DNA of 64,000 nucleotides from Acidimicrobiia bacterium (GCA_016871315.1 VFZE01000033.1:1-64000); one strand, 5' to 3'. Positions 1 to 12,374 are shown, numbered from the stretch's first letter. Notes: generated from the letters alone by a model not told the origin. Translations and numbers: made by a program.

Positions 1-125
1 TTCGGGTTGTGCTTGGCCAGCGTCTTGGTGATCGCCGCCGTGAGCGTGGTCTTGCCGTGGTCAATGTGGCCGATCGTGCCCACGTTCACGTGCGGTTTGC
101 TGCGGTCAAATTTCTCCTTCGCCAT
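1..125 (-). CDS. tuf: Elongation factor Tu, N-terminal part (cut by window edge)
   Basis: The first 41 codons of EF-Tu, the GTPase that delivers aminoacyl-tRNA to the ribosome. Reading the complement from position 125 gives [20 protein letters not shown] followed by [20 protein letters not shown]. The G1/P-loop GHIDHGKT lies at residues 19-26. Ile replaces the more common Val in the GHVDHGKT form. It is the last visible gene of the minus-strand operon rpsL-rpsG-fusA-tuf and starts about 40 bases after the fusA stop. The rest lies beyond the left edge, so length and completeness cannot be judged. Confidence 0.97.
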   Translation of the reverse strand, partial: MAKEKFDRSKPHVNVGTIGHIDHGKTTLTAAITKTLAKHNP

Positions 126-165
126 ATCCTGTGCGACTGCTCCTCTCGCTTCGAGTTCTCTGGAA

Positions 166-2259
<2,094 letters not shown>

Positions 2260-2280
2260 AAATATCTTTATTACAACTAC

Positions 2281-2751
<471 letters not shown>

Positions 2752-2760
2752 TTAAATCCT

Positions 2761-3135
2761 CTAGCTCTTGGGCCGCTTGGCGCCGTACTTGGAGCGGCTT
2801 TGCTTGCGGTCCGACACTCCAGCCGTATCCAGCGTTCCACGGACAATGTGGTAGCGCACGCCGGGCAGATCCTTCACACGGCCGCCGCGGATGAGCACGA
2901 TGGAGTGCTCCTGCAGGTTGTGGCCAACGCCCGGGATATAGGTGGTCACCTCGATGCCATTGGTCAACCGCACACGGGCGACCTTGCGGAGCGCCGAATT
3001 CGGCTTCTTCGGCGTGGTGGTGTACACGCGCGTGCACACTCCTCTTTTCTGCGGGCACTTCTGGAGCGCGGGGCTGGCGGTTTTGTACCGCGTAGGTTTC
3101 CGCCCTTTACGCACAAGCTGGTTAAACGTCGGCAC
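2761..3135 (-). CDS. rpsL: 30S ribosomal protein S12
   Basis: uS12, the decoding-centre protein. The open frame extends upstream to 3174, but the family N-terminus (M/V)[12 protein letters not shown] begins at a GTG at 3133-3135. An AGGAG ribosome-binding site lies 8 bases before it, so that start is chosen, giving 124 residues. The conserved [15 protein letters not shown] and [12 protein letters not shown] segments are intact. The PNSALRK lysine, whose mutation confers streptomycin resistance in many bacteria, is the wild-type residue. It is the first gene of the str operon in this window. Confidence 0.97.
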   Translation of the reverse strand: MPTFNQLVRKGRKPTRYKTASPALQKCPQKRGVCTRVYTTTPKKPNSALRKVARVRLTNGIEVTTYIPGVGHNLQEHSIVLIRGGRVKDLPGVRYHIVRGTLDTAGVSDRKQSRSKYGAKRPKS

Positions 3136-3143
3136 GAATCTAG

Positions 3144-3148
3144 CTCCT
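3144..3148 (-). promoter_or_regulatory. Ribosome-binding site that fixes the rpsL GTG start
   Basis: On the minus strand AGGAG stands 8 bases upstream of the GTG at 3133-3135. The upstream ATG of the longer open frame has no comparable site. This supports the shorter S12 with the family-typical N-terminus. Confidence 0.7.
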
Positions 3149-3771
3149 AATCGAAACCGTTCGGAATACAGCATCCGGCGCGGCTCCGCCGGGGTTCTGG
3201 TTTATCGTTCTTTTTCTGTCGCCAAGCCGGGAGGTTGCTGCCGCGTAGATTTCGCGGCAACCCCTTTCGCCGGTGCGAAATTCACGGGAAAATCAGCCTT
3301 ACGGCCGATTCACCGTACCGCGAGGGTTGAGACTTCAGACTGGCCCATGCTCCAAACCGGAAGCTGGCGGAAATCCTTTGCGGAACTTCCTGTCCGGCCA
3401 GAACCTCGGGGCCTTCACCCTCCCGCGCCTGCCTTTCAACCACCCATCCGGGCGGCTCGGACAAAAAAGCACACAACAAGAGAGCAGAAGAAACTACTCG
3501 CCAAACTTTTCAAGTATGCAACAGGGCCAGGCAAATGTCAAATGGGACACTTCAAATCGAGTGCCTGATATGATTTGTTTCACGCAGCCAAGCATGGTTT
3601 CTCATCCGACATCCCGCACCCAGGGTCAGTCTGACTTAACCATGCCGCCACAAATCCGGCTGGACGCAGAGACCCTTCAGGCCGCCAGCCTTTTGAAAAC
3701 GCTCTTCGTTGGCGCCGTGATCTGGTACCTGATCCAGTTTGCCTTTGGACTTCCGTTTTTCATTGCGAAGA
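3149..3771. other. Intergenic stretch between rpsL and the EAL gene
   Basis: About 620 bases with no convincing gene. It must hold the str operon promoter on the minus strand. A short inverted repeat (TGCCGCG...CGCGGCA, about 3239-3262) could form a hairpin in the rpsL leader. Near the right end a forward frame from an ATG at 3642 encodes a hydrophobic run, LLKTLFVGAVIWYLIQFAFG. It may be the degraded membrane segment of the following EAL protein, but it is in a different frame from the adjoining EAL start. Confidence 0.4.
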
Positions 3772-4589
3772 ATGCGCAGCCAGCTCGAATACTCCACGCA
3801 AATGGAGCGCGAGCTGGAAACGGCCTTTACCCGCGAGGAATTTGTCATTCACTATCAGCCCATCATCTCCCTCTGTCCAGTCTGATCGAACGCTATGAGG
3901 CGCTGCTGCGCTGGCGGCATCCCGAGCGCGGCCTTCTCTATCCCGCCGAATTCCTCTCTTTCGCGGAAAAAACAGGGCAAATCGTCAAGATTGACGACTG
4001 GGTGCTGCGCCGCTTTTGCCGCACCCTCGCCGGCCGTCATCGTGGAAGCCGTGAACTGCTCATCGACATCAATGTCAGCGGCCGCACTCTTAAGGAAGAG
4101 GGGTTCCTGGAGCGTGTCCGCGATTGCCTCCTCAACCATGGCATCGATGGTGCCAGGCTCGGATTGGAGATCACCGAACAGGTTCTTGTGGATCTGCCTA
4201 ACGCCCAGGACCTGTTTGAGGAGCTTCGCTCCCTGGGCGTCGAACTCGTGCTGGATGATTTCGGCACCGGCTACTCTTCCCTCAGCTACCTTGCTTCCTT
4301 CCCCGTCACCCGTCTGAAAATCGACGGCAGCTTCGTCAGCCGCCTTCAGACCGGGGTCAGGGACGTCGCCGTTCTGCGGACGGTGGTCGCACTTGCCGAA
4401 GCCCTTAAGCTTCAGGTCACCGCCGAAGGTGTCGAGAATCTGCAGCAACTGGAGATCGTCGGCTCGCTTGGCTTCCATCAGGGTCAGGGCTTCTATTGGG
4501 GCCGCCCCAATGACCAGTTGCATCCCCCCGAACAGGAGGCCTTCACCGCCTCGGCTGGGGAGCTTTCTTTTCCTCCACGGATTGGGTAA
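3772..4589 (+). pseudogene. EAL-domain (c-di-GMP phosphodiesterase type) gene with a frameshift
   Basis: EAL-domain proteins hydrolyse the second messenger cyclic di-GMP. The N-terminal part of the domain reads in one frame from 3772 (MRSQLEYSTQMERELETAFT, then EEFVIHYQPIISL) and runs into TGA at 3883-3885. The rest reads in another frame from about 3876: EALLRWRHPERG, LGLEITEQ, LVLDDFGTGYSSLSYL, RLKIDGSFV, TAEGVE and GQGFYWGRP. The sequence between HYQPIISL and EALLRW is one base shorter than needed to keep frame, so a 1-base loss near 3870-3885 is the simplest explanation. Catalytic motifs (EAL, DDFGTGYSS, the KID lysine, TAEGVE) are otherwise intact, so the loss may be recent or a sequencing error. 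No complete N-terminal sensor or GGDEF domain is seen upstream. Confidence 0.75.
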
Positions 4590-4694
4590 GATGGAAACTC
4601 AGGCTCGCCTGTGGCCCGTCACGTGGTTTCCCGTTAAACGCTGAACCGGTCCCACCGCGCCTATAAACTTTCCCTAGCGGAACGAGGTTGCATT

Positions 4695-5006
4695 ATGTAC
4701 GCAGTTGTTGAAACCGGCGGCAAACAGTATCGCGTGGCGCCCGGCGATTCGATCCATGTCGAAACCCTGCCCGGCGAAGTGGGCTCGGAAGTCGAACTGG
4801 GCCGGGTTGTCTGCCTTGTCAAGGATGGCAACCAGGTGGTGGCCGGCTCGGAAGCCGCCGCCGCGAAGGTCAAGGGAACCATTACCGAACACGGGCGCGG
4901 CGACAAGGTGATTGTCTTCAAGTTCAAGCGCAAGAAGCAGTACAAGCGCACCATCGGCCACCGCCAAAACTATACCCGCGTCAAGATCAGCCAGATCTTG
5001 AGCTGA
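4695..5006 (+). CDS. rplU: 50S ribosomal protein L21
   Basis: A 103-residue bL21 starting [20 protein letters not shown], with the conserved [20 protein letters not shown] segment near the C-terminus. Length is normal. It is followed after 18 bases by rpmA and then obgE, the widespread rplU-rpmA-obgE order. The upstream 100 bases contain no gene and presumably carry the promoter. Confidence 0.98.
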   Translation: MYAVVETGGKQYRVAPGDSIHVETLPGEVGSEVELGRVVCLVKDGNQVVAGSEAAAAKVKGTITEHGRGDKVIVFKFKRKKQYKRTIGHRQNYTRVKISQILS

Positions 5007-5024
5007 GCCTGCAAGGAGCATCAC

Positions 5025-5285
5025 ATGGCACATAAAAAAGGACTCGGAAGTTCCAAAAACGGGCGCGACTCCAATGCGCAGCGCCTCGGCGTCAAGGCCT
5101 TCGGCGGGCAGCTGGTCACCGGCGGCTCCATTCTCGTCCGCCAGCGCGGCACGCGCTACTTCCCCGGCGAGAATGTCGGCCGCGGTAAGGACGACACGCT
5201 GTTTGCCAAGATTCCCGGCATCGTCGAGTTTCGCGACCGGGGCCGGCTGGGCAAGTACATCAGCATCCGCCCGGAATCCAATTAA
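5025..5285 (+). CDS. rpmA: 50S ribosomal protein L27
   Basis: An 86-residue bL27 starting [20 protein letters not shown]. Its flexible N-terminus reaches towards the peptidyl-transferase centre. There is no N-terminal extension of the kind cleaved in Firmicutes. An AAGGAG site precedes the ATG. A hairpin lies between this gene and obgE. Confidence 0.98.
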   Translation: MAHKKGLGSSKNGRDSNAQRLGVKAFGGQLVTGGSILVRQRGTRYFPGENVGRGKDDTLFAKIPGIVEFRDRGRLGKYISIRPESN

Positions 5286-5308
5286 CTTCCGTTTTCAGCT
5301 TCGGTATC

Positions 5309-5336
5309 AGCCGCCGGCACGCTCCGGCGGCTTTTG
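5309..5336 (+). terminator. Hairpin with T-run after rpmA
   Basis: AGCCGCCGG and CCGGCGGCT form a perfect 9-bp stem around a 6-base loop, followed by TTTT. It fits a rho-independent terminator or attenuator between the ribosomal genes and obgE. The T-run is short, so partial read-through into obgE is likely. Confidence 0.6.
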
Positions 5337-5352
5337 ACTTTTGAGCACTCCC

Positions 5353-6378
5353 ATGTTCATTGATGAAGTAAGAATCCGTGTCAAGGCCGGCGACGGCGGC
5401 AACGGCTGCCTCGCTTTCCGGCGCGAGAAGTTCGTGCCGCGAGGCGGGCCCAGCGGCGGCGACGGCGGGCGCGGCGGCGACATCATTCTGTTCGCCAGCC
5501 AGCACCACAACACTCTTCTTCACTTCCGCTACAACCCCGAGCACACCGCTGAACGGGGTCGGCATGGGGAAGGCAGCAACCGCACCGGCCGCGACGGCGC
5601 CGCCATCGAACTTCCCGTCCCCGTAGGCACCGTCATCTTTGACGAAGATTCCGGCGAGCAGCTTTACGACTTCACCGAACATGGCGAACGTTTCGTCGTC
5701 GTCACCGGAGGACGCGGCGGACGCGGCAACGCGCAGTTTGCCACCTCCACCCACCAAGCACCCACTGAACATGAACCCGGCCGTCCCGGCGAGGAACGCC
5801 ACCTCCGGCTGGAGCTCAAATTACTGGCAGACGCAGGCTTGGTGGGCTTTCCCAACGCCGGTAAATCCACGCTGCTTTCGCGCCTCTCGGCAGCTCGTCC
5901 CAAGATCGCCAACTACCCTTTCACCACGCTCGAACCTAACCTCGGCGTGGTGGAGACCGACGACAACTACACCTTCGTCCTTGCCGATATCCCCGGCCTC
6001 ATCGAGGGCGCGCATGAAGGCCATGGCCTCGGCACGCGCTTCCTCCGCCATATCGAACGTACCCGCCTGCTGCTGCACCTGGTCGATGTCAGCGACTTTA
6101 CAGGCCGCAAGCCAGCCGACGACTTCAAAATCGTCATGAAGGAGCTGAAAAGCTTCGACGAATCGCTCGCCGCCAAGCCAATGTTCGTGATCGCCACGAA
6201 GATGGACGCCGCGCAGGATCCCAAACGCCTGGCAAGTGTCCGCGGCCTTGCCAAGCGCCGCAAGCTTCCCTTCTTCACCATCTCCGCCGTCACGGGCAAG
6301 GGTGTCCCCGAACTCAAGCGCGCCGTGGCCGCGGAAATTCAGCGGCTCGCCAACGAGACGGCTGCGGAAACCGCATAG
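5353..6378 (+). CDS. obgE: GTPase ObgE/CgtA
   Basis: A ribosome-associated GTPase of the Obg family involved in 50S assembly and stress signalling. The ATG at 5353 gives the family start [18 protein letters not shown]; a TTG at 5341 would add four residues. The glycine-rich Obg fold covers about residues 1-158 (GGDGGRGGD). The G domain follows with GFPNAGKST near residue 165, DIPGL, and TKMD. The protein has 341 residues and ends soon after the G domain, so it lacks the C-terminal OCT domain found in B. subtilis Obg. Confidence 0.96.
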   Translation: MFIDEVRIRVKAGDGGNGCLAFRREKFVPRGGPSGGDGGRGGDIILFASQHHNTLLHFRYNPEHTAERGRHGEGSNRTGRDGAAIELPVPVGTVIFDEDSGEQLYDFTEHGERFVVVTGGRGGRGNAQFATSTHQAPTEHEPGRPGEERHLRLELKLLADAGLVGFPNAGKSTLLSRLSAARPKIANYPFTTLEPNLGVVETDDNYTFVLADIPGLIEGAHEGHGLGTRFLRHIERTRLLLHLVDVSDFTGRKPADDFKIVMKELKSFDESLAAKPMFVIATKMDAAQDPKRLASVRGLAKRRKLPFFTISAVTGKGVPELKRAVAAEIQRLANETAAETA

Positions 6379-6391
6379 ATATAATTCTTTC

Positions 6392-7822
6392 TTGCGAATC
6401 GAAGCCCTCTCCAGGCCCGCGGTGCTCGTCTCCGTCCTGCTACTCGGAATCCTGCTTGCAGCCAACTGTTACCGCGCCGCCACGCAATCGATCACCCACG
6501 ATGAAGCTCTCACCTGGCAGTTCTACCTGGCCGGCCCCACCGAGAACATCTTCAACCACTACGACCCGAACCACCATTTTCTGGCCACGCTGTTGTTCCG
6601 TCTGAGCACCTCCCTGTTCGGACACTCCGAACTCAGCCTCCGCCTGCCTGTTCTGCTTGCCGGCGCGCTCTATTTCTATTCCGCCTTCCGCCTCTCGCGC
6701 CGCCAGTTTGGAGAAACGCTCTGGCTGCCGGTCTCCGTCGGCCTGCTCTGCGCGCATCCGCTGATGCTCGATTTCTTCGTCGCCGCGCGGGGCTACGGCC
6801 TGGCTACCGCCTTTCTCCTGTGGGCGCTTTCCCATGCCTGCGATCTTGAGAACCCTCGCTCGGTGATCAAGGCCGCCGCCGGACTCTCGCTGGCCGTCGC
6901 CGCCAACCTCACTCTGCTGTATCCTGCCGCCATCATGGCCGGACTCGTCTTCTACCATCTCCCCCGGGCGCCCCAGCAGCCGGTGAAGAAAAAGCAGAAG
7001 CGCGCTCCGGCCGGAATCGCGCCCCGCTGGCGATTCGCCGCCGTCATCGCCGCCTTTGCAGCGCTCTACCTTCTCACCGCGCCCGTTCACCTGATCGGCC
7101 GTGAACATCTCTACGCCGGCGCCGATTCGCTCACCACCAGCCTCCGCGGCCTCGCCGGACTTTCCTTCGCCTACAACGACGGCCCCGGCTCCATGCTTGC
7201 TGCCGGCGGAATCCGCGCCATGCTGCTCCCTGTGCTGGCCTTCCTGCTGCCCGCTGTCCCCGCTGCGGCCTTGTACTTCGCCGCCAAACTTCATGATTCG
7301 TGCCTGCTCCTGGTAGCCGGATCGGCCGCCGGCTCCGGCCTGCTGCTCATCCTCAGCCACCTGCTGACGGGAATGCCCTACCCCGGCGACCGCACCGGAC
7401 TCTACTTCTACCCGCTCACCACTCTTTGCTTCCTCATTCTTGTCCACCGGCTCCCGAAGCCCTTCATCGCACTGCCGGCGCTGGCGGGCCTGATCTTTCT
7501 CCTTCAGTGGAACACCAGTTCTTTCCGTGTCTGGCGCTACGACGCGGACAACAAGATCATCCTTTCGCGCCTTGAACAACTCGCCGCCTCTTCGAATCTG
7601 CCGATAAGCCTTGGTGTCTCATGGCTGCTCGAGCCGGCTTTCAACTACTACCGTTACGTGAATAACTACGCATGGATGCCGCCGCTCACTCGCGCCGGTG
7701 CGGATGGAGACTACCAGTTTTACGTTCTTACGCGGAACGACTACGAAGTCCTCGAGCGCCGCAAACTGCGCGTTCTCTACCGCGGTGAGATTTCCGGCGT
7801 CGTGCTCGCCGCGCCGCCGTAG
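6392..7822 (+). CDS. Polytopic membrane protein, probable GT-C type glycosyltransferase
   Basis: The product has 476 residues from a TTG at 6392, 13 bases after obgE; upstream in-frame starts would overlap obgE heavily. It is strongly hydrophobic with about ten membrane segments. After the first membrane helix it has the motif ITHDEALTWQFYL. An acidic pair in that first extracytoplasmic loop is typical of GT-C/PMT-like enzymes that use lipid-linked sugars. HYDPNHHFLATLLFRL and the FGHSELSLRLPVLLAG pattern also fit the PMT/ArnT-like superfamily. Donor and acceptor are unknown. Confidence 0.7.
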   Translation: MRIEALSRPAVLVSVLLLGILLAANCYRAATQSITHDEALTWQFYLAGPTENIFNHYDPNHHFLATLLFRLSTSLFGHSELSLRLPVLLAGALYFYSAFRLSRRQFGETLWLPVSVGLLCAHPLMLDFFVAARGYGLATAFLLWALSHACDLENPRSVIKAAAGLSLAVAANLTLLYPAAIMAGLVFYHLPRAPQQPVKKKQKRAPAGIAPRWRFAAVIAAFAALYLLTAPVHLIGREHLYAGADSLTTSLRGLAGLSFAYNDGPGSMLAAGGIRAMLLPVLAFLLPAVPAAALYFAAKLHDSCLLLVAGSAAGSGLLLILSHLLTGMPYPGDRTGLYFYPLTTLCFLILVHRLPKPFIALPALAGLIFLLQWNTSSFRVWRYDADNKIILSRLEQLAASSNLPISLGVSWLLEPAFNYYRYVNNYAWMPPLTRAGADGDYQFYVLTRNDYEVLERRKLRVLYRGEISGVVLAAPP

Positions 7823-7825
7823 CCG

Positions 7826-9316
7826 CTACGGTTTCTGATTGCGGAGCCAGCTGTCGTAGCTATGCCTGCTGGGCCCGGTGTACTGTATCGTGTCGAAGAA
7901 GGATGCGTTGCCGAGCATGCGCGGGTCGCCTTCGGCGCGCAGCATCTCCTCCATGCGTTCCAGCAGCTTCCGCTTCAGGGCCGCGTAGTTCAGGTCGGTA
8001 GCCAGGTTCTTCACGCAATCCGGATCCGCCTTCACGTCGTAGAGTTCCTCCGGCGGCCGTTTCCCGAATGACATCCGGTAGTAGTTATCGAAGCCGCTCA
8101 GCAGAAACTGCTTGGTCGGACTGTCGTCGACGTTGCGGTAGCCCGTTTCCGGATTCCCGGCCGGCCAGCGTTCCGGCTCGTAGTTGCGCACGTAGAGATG
8201 AGCGAACGTGCGTATGCCGCGCACGGGATAGCCGGCATCGTTCGGCCGCCCCAGATCGTGCCGCTCCTTGCCCACCAGCATCACGTTGCGGCTCGGGTCG
8301 ACGATGCCGCTCTTGGGCGACTTCAAGATATCCATCATGCTGCTGCCGGTCATGGTGGGCGCGGGCTTCAATCCCGCCGCTTCCATAAACGTTGGCGCGA
8401 AGTCACGGACGTTGATCAGGTCATCCACCGTGCGCCCGCCCTGGATTTGAGATCCCCAGCAGGCGGCCAGCGGCAAGTGGAAGCCGTGCTCGTAGATCTG
8501 CCCTTTCACCCGGGGAAAAGGCATGCCGTGATCGGAGGTCGCCAGCACCAGCGTGTTGTCCAGTTCCCCGGTTTGCTCCAGCTTGTCCAGCGCCCTGCCC
8601 AGATGCTGGTCGGCCCACTCTACCTCAAGCGCGTAGTCCAGCATGTCCGAGCGCACCGTGCGGTGGTCCGGATAATAGGACGGCAGCTTCACGTCGGCGG
8701 GATTGCGTCCGGCCCGCACGCCGGAACCTTCTTCATAAAACCGGTGCGGCTCGGTCGTGCCCATCCAGAAACAGAACGGAGAATCCTTGGGCTTCTGCGC
8801 GAGAAAATCGTCGAAGTTGCCGGCGTAGTCGCGATTGCCGATGCCCGCGTAGGGCGGCTTCAGCGTGCGTTTCTGAAACTCATGCCCCGCCGGGTTGTGC
8901 GTGAAGCCCGTGGAACGGTAATCGCCCGGACCCCAGCCCTTACCGGTCAGCCCCACCGCGTAGCCCGCCTTTTCGAGAAGCGACGGATAGACGGCGAACT
9001 CGTTCGGAAACACGCTGTAGTGATTCACCGCTTCCTTCAACTGCCAGGAGTTGCGGCCGGTGAGAATGCTCGCGCGGCAGGGACTGCACTTCGGGTTCGA
9101 GGTGAAGACGTTGGTGAAGAGAACGCCCTTGCGCGCCACGCGGTCGAAGTTCGGCGTCTTCAGCCACGTCGCCCCGTAGGCGCCGGCGTGCCCATGCGAC
9201 CAGTCGTCCATGATGAAGAACAAAATGTTCGGCCGCCTTGCGGTCTGCGCCTTGATGAACGGCGCTCCGGCCAGAAACGCCGAACCCTTCTTCAACCAGT
9301 CGCGTCGCGTCTGCAT
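7826..9316 (-). CDS. Secreted sulfatase (formylglycine-dependent)
   Basis: A 496-residue sulfatase of the alkaline-phosphatase superfamily that hydrolyses sulfate esters or N-sulfates. The N-terminus MQTRRDWLKKGSAFLAG looks like a twin-arginine export signal. The metal-binding MDD is at residues 36-38. The maturation motif C77-S-P-C-R81 (C-x-P-x-R) marks Cys77 as the residue converted to formylglycine; KCSPCRASILTGRNSW is a typical context. Overall pattern resembles heparan N-sulfatase-like bacterial enzymes, but the substrate is not established. It converges with the GT-C gene, 3 bases between stops. Confidence 0.9.
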   Translation of the reverse strand: MQTRRDWLKKGSAFLAGAPFIKAQTARRPNILFFIMDDWSHGHAGAYGATWLKTPNFDRVARKGVLFTNVFTSNPKCSPCRASILTGRNSWQLKEAVNHYSVFPNEFAVYPSLLEKAGYAVGLTGKGWGPGDYRSTGFTHNPAGHEFQKRTLKPPYAGIGNRDYAGNFDDFLAQKPKDSPFCFWMGTTEPHRFYEEGSGVRAGRNPADVKLPSYYPDHRTVRSDMLDYALEVEWADQHLGRALDKLEQTGELDNTLVLATSDHGMPFPRVKGQIYEHGFHLPLAACWGSQIQGGRTVDDLINVRDFAPTFMEAAGLKPAPTMTGSSMMDILKSPKSGIVDPSRNVMLVGKERHDLGRPNDAGYPVRGIRTFAHLYVRNYEPERWPAGNPETGYRNVDDSPTKQFLLSGFDNYYRMSFGKRPPEELYDVKADPDCVKNLATDLNYAALKRKLLERMEEMLRAEGDPRMLGNASFFDTIQYTGPSRHSYDSWLRNQKP

Positions 9317-9357
9317 GAGGACTAAGATATCGCAGCAGGTGCCCTAGAATAGAGAAG

Positions 9358-10815
9358 ATGTCCGCCACCCGCACTGCCGTGGATTATGAAGCCGTCATCG
9401 GCCTGGAAGTCCACGTCCAACTGGCCACGAAAACCAAGATCTTCTGCGGCTGCCCCACCAGCTTCGGCGCGCCGCCCAACACCAACGTCTGCCCGGTCTG
9501 TCTCGGTTTGCCCGGCGCGTTGCCGGTGCTCAACAAGCCCGCAGTCGAGATGGCGGTGCAGGCGGCGTTGGCGCTCGGTTGCCAGGTCAGACCCAGCTCC
9601 ATCTTCGCCCGCAAGAACTATTTTTATCCGGACCTGCCCAAGGGCTACCAGATCTCCCAGTACGACAAGCCGGTGGCCGAGCACGGCGTGGTGGAAATCG
9701 AAGTCAACGGCGTCACCAAGCGCATCGGCGTCACCCGCGTCCATATGGAAGACGACGCCGGCAAGAGCATCCATGAAGGCTTCAAGGATTCGCCTCTCAA
9801 CACCTACGTCGACCTCAACCGCTGCGGCACGCCGCTGATTGAAATCGTCAGCGAGCCCGACATGCGCACCTCCGATGAGGCGTACGCCTACCTCACCGAG
9901 CTGAAGCAGATCCTGGAATTCTGCGGCGTTTCCACCTGCGACATGGAAAAAGGCCACCTCCGCTGCGACGCCAACGTCAGCGTCCGGCCGCGCGGGCAGG
10001 AGAAGTTCGGCACCAAGGCGGAGGTGAAGAACCTGAATTCGTTCCGCTTTCTCAAAATGGCGCTCGACTACGAGATTGAGCGCCAGATCGGGGTCATCGA
10101 AGAAGGCGGCAAGGTGGTTCAGGAAACGCGCCTCTACAACCCCAACACCGGGGAAACCGCCTCCATGCGCAGCAAGGAGCACGCGCACGACTACCGCTAT
10201 TTCCCCGAGCCCGACCTTCTGCCATTGAAGATCAGCGACAAGTGGCTTTCCGAGATCAAGGCCGCGATGCCCGAGCTGCCCGCGGCGCGCCGCACCCGCT
10301 TCATCGAACAGTACGGCCTCCGCGACTATGACGCCCAGGTGCTCACCTCGACCCGCGAGCTCAGCGACTATTTCGAGCGCGCCGCCAAGGCCTCCGCCGA
10401 TCCAAAGCTCGCCGCCAACTGGGTGATGGGCGACTTGATGGGCGAGCTGAAGGCCGATGGCAAGGAAATCACCGACTCTCCTATTCCCGCGGAGAATCTC
10501 GGCGAACTGGTGACTCTGATCGCCAAGGGCGAACTCTCCGGCAAGCTCGCCAAGGCGATCTTCCCGAAAATGCTCGCCACAGGCGACGCCGCCTCCGCCA
10601 TCATGGAGCGCGAAGGGCTGAAGCAGATCTCCGACACCGGCGCGCTGGGGGCGATTCTGGATGAGGTGATCGCCGCCAATCCGAAACAAGTAGAGCAGTA
10701 CAAGTCAGGAAAAACCACAGTGATGGGTTTCTTCGTAGGCCAGGTAATGAAGGCTTCCAAGGGCCAAGCCAACCCGGCGCTTGTGAATCAGATGCTCAAG
10801 GATAAACTAGGCTAG
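9358..10815 (+). CDS. gatB: Asp-tRNA(Asn)/Glu-tRNA(Gln) amidotransferase subunit B
   Basis: The 485-residue GatB of the GatCAB amidotransferase, which converts mischarged Glu-tRNA(Gln) or Asp-tRNA(Asn) to the correct amide form. It starts at the ATG at 9358; the conserved core begins GLEVHVQLATKTKIFCGCP, followed by VCLGLPGALPVLN and a C-terminal YqeY-like tail ending QANPALVNQMLKDKLG. gatA and gatC are not in the window. Its end overlaps the opposite-strand nuoM stop by 4 bases. Confidence 0.97.
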   Translation: MSATRTAVDYEAVIGLEVHVQLATKTKIFCGCPTSFGAPPNTNVCPVCLGLPGALPVLNKPAVEMAVQAALALGCQVRPSSIFARKNYFYPDLPKGYQISQYDKPVAEHGVVEIEVNGVTKRIGVTRVHMEDDAGKSIHEGFKDSPLNTYVDLNRCGTPLIEIVSEPDMRTSDEAYAYLTELKQILEFCGVSTCDMEKGHLRCDANVSVRPRGQEKFGTKAEVKNLNSFRFLKMALDYEIERQIGVIEEGGKVVQETRLYNPNTGETASMRSKEHAHDYRYFPEPDLLPLKISDKWLSEIKAAMPELPAARRTRFIEQYGLRDYDAQVLTSTRELSDYFERAAKASADPKLAANWVMGDLMGELKADGKEITDSPIPAENLGELVTLIAKGELSGKLAKAIFPKMLATGDAASAIMEREGLKQISDTGALGAILDEVIAANPKQVEQYKSGKTTVMGFFVGQVMKASKGQANPALVNQMLKDKLG

Positions 10816-12374
10816 CGCCCATCAGCAGCCAGATTATTCTCGCCGCCCGGAGCCGCCGTCACCAGCGGGTTCCGCAGCTTCCGCTCGGCGTGGTATCCCG
10901 GCCGCACACGCTCGACGATCTGCGCCACTGGCCGCTCCATCAGATCGAAGTACGGCTTCGGGTAGAGCCCAATCACAATCGCCCAAAGAAGCAGTGGCGC
11001 GAACACCGCGATCTCACGCAGATTCAAATCGGGCAGCTTGGAGTTCTTCTCGGCCAGATCGCCCAGCATGGTTCGCTGATACAGCCATAACAGGTAAGCC
11101 ATCCCGAGCACGATACCGACCACGCCCCAGAAGGCCCAGTTGAACGACATCTCGTAGGCGCCCCGCAGAATCGTGATCTCGCCGATGAACCCATTCAGCG
11201 GAGCCATGCCCATGGAGCTCAGCGCGGCTATGAGAAACACAAACGCGAAGACCGGCATCACGCGGAACAGCCCGCCATACTCGGAAATCTCGCGTGAATG
11301 CCGCCGTTCATAGACGACGCCCACGATCAGGAACAGCATGCCCGTCGAGATCCCGTGATTCAACTGCTGCAGAATGCTGCCGGAAATGCCCGTTGGATTC
11401 AGCGCGAAGATCCCCAGCGTGCAAAAGCCCATGTGGCTGACCGAGGAATAGGCGATCAGCTTCTTCATGTCCTTCTGCATCAGGCAGACCAGCCCGCCAT
11501 AAACGATCGCGATGATCGAAAGCAGCGCGATGATGTTGACCACCGTTTCGCTCGCGGCAGTCGAGGGCATCAGCGGCAGCGAGAACCGCAGGAAACCGTA
11601 GGTGCCGAGCTTCAGCAGCACACTGGCCAGGATCACCGAGCCGGCCGTGGGCGCCTCCGTGTGCGCGTCGGGCAGCCACGTGTGGAAGGGGAACATCGGC
11701 ACCTTCACCGCGAAACCGAGGAAGAATCCCCAGAAGACCCACCAGGCGGTCGACTCCGGCAGCGTGGTGCGCATCAGCTCCGCCAGCTCAAATGTGTAGA
11801 CCTGAAACTGTGAGTGGTGGTGGAAGTAGAGCGTCAGGATGCCGAGCAGCAGCATCATCGAGCCCACCAGCGTGTAGATCACGAACTTGATGCCCGCATA
11901 CACGCGCCGCGGCCCGCCCCAGATGACGATGATGAAATACATCGGCACCAGCACCGCTTCCCAGAAGATGAAAAACAGGAACAGGTCCAACGCCATGAAG
12001 ACGCCGAGCATCGCCGTCTGCAAAAACAGGAAGTAGGCGTAGTATTCCTTGACGCGGTGCTCGATCGCCGACCAGCTGCACAGCACCGCCAGGAAGCCCA
12101 GCAACGCCGTCAGAAGCACGAGAATCAGACTGAATCCATCGATTCCGAGATGGTAAGAGGCGCCGATGGAGGGGATCCACTCCGCCCTCTCGACATACTG
12201 ATAATCCTTGTTCCGGTCAAAATTCGTGAGCAGGGGCAGCGACACCAGGAACCCGATGAAGGAGGCAACATTGGCCCAGATCTTCACCGCCCTCGTGTTG
12301 GAGGACGGAATCATCAAAAGGATTGCCAGCCCGGCCAGGGGAGTGAAGAGGACGATCGACAGGATGTGATCCAT
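10812..12374 (-). CDS. nuoM: NADH-quinone oxidoreductase subunit M
   Basis: About 520 residues from the ATG at 12374 (MDHILSIVLFTPLAGLAILL); an upstream ATG at 12398 adds eight residues. It is a membrane subunit of respiratory complex I that pumps protons. Family landmarks are FIFWEAVLVPMYF with the conserved Glu, VKVPMFPFHTWLPDAHTEAP, and the broken-helix region VILASVLLKLGTYGFLRF. About 13-14 membrane helices are expected. No other nuo gene is visible, so this copy is separated from any main nuo operon and could be an extra subunit. Confidence 0.93.
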   Translation of the reverse strand: MDHILSIVLFTPLAGLAILLMIPSSNTRAVKIWANVASFIGFLVSLPLLTNFDRNKDYQYVERAEWIPSIGASYHLGIDGFSLILVLLTALLGFLAVLCSWSAIEHRVKEYYAYFLFLQTAMLGVFMALDLFLFFIFWEAVLVPMYFIIVIWGGPRRVYAGIKFVIYTLVGSMMLLLGILTLYFHHHSQFQVYTFELAELMRTTLPESTAWWVFWGFFLGFAVKVPMFPFHTWLPDAHTEAPTAGSVILASVLLKLGTYGFLRFSLPLMPSTAASETVVNIIALLSIIAIVYGGLVCLMQKDMKKLIAYSSVSHMGFCTLGIFALNPTGISGSILQQLNHGISTGMLFLIVGVVYERRHSREISEYGGLFRVMPVFAFVFLIAALSSMGMAPLNGFIGEITILRGAYEMSFNWAFWGVVGIVLGMAYLLWLYQRTMLGDLAEKNSKLPDLNLREIAVFAPLLLWAIVIGLYPKPYFDLMERPVAQIVERVRPGYHAERKLRNPLVTAAPGGENNLAADGR

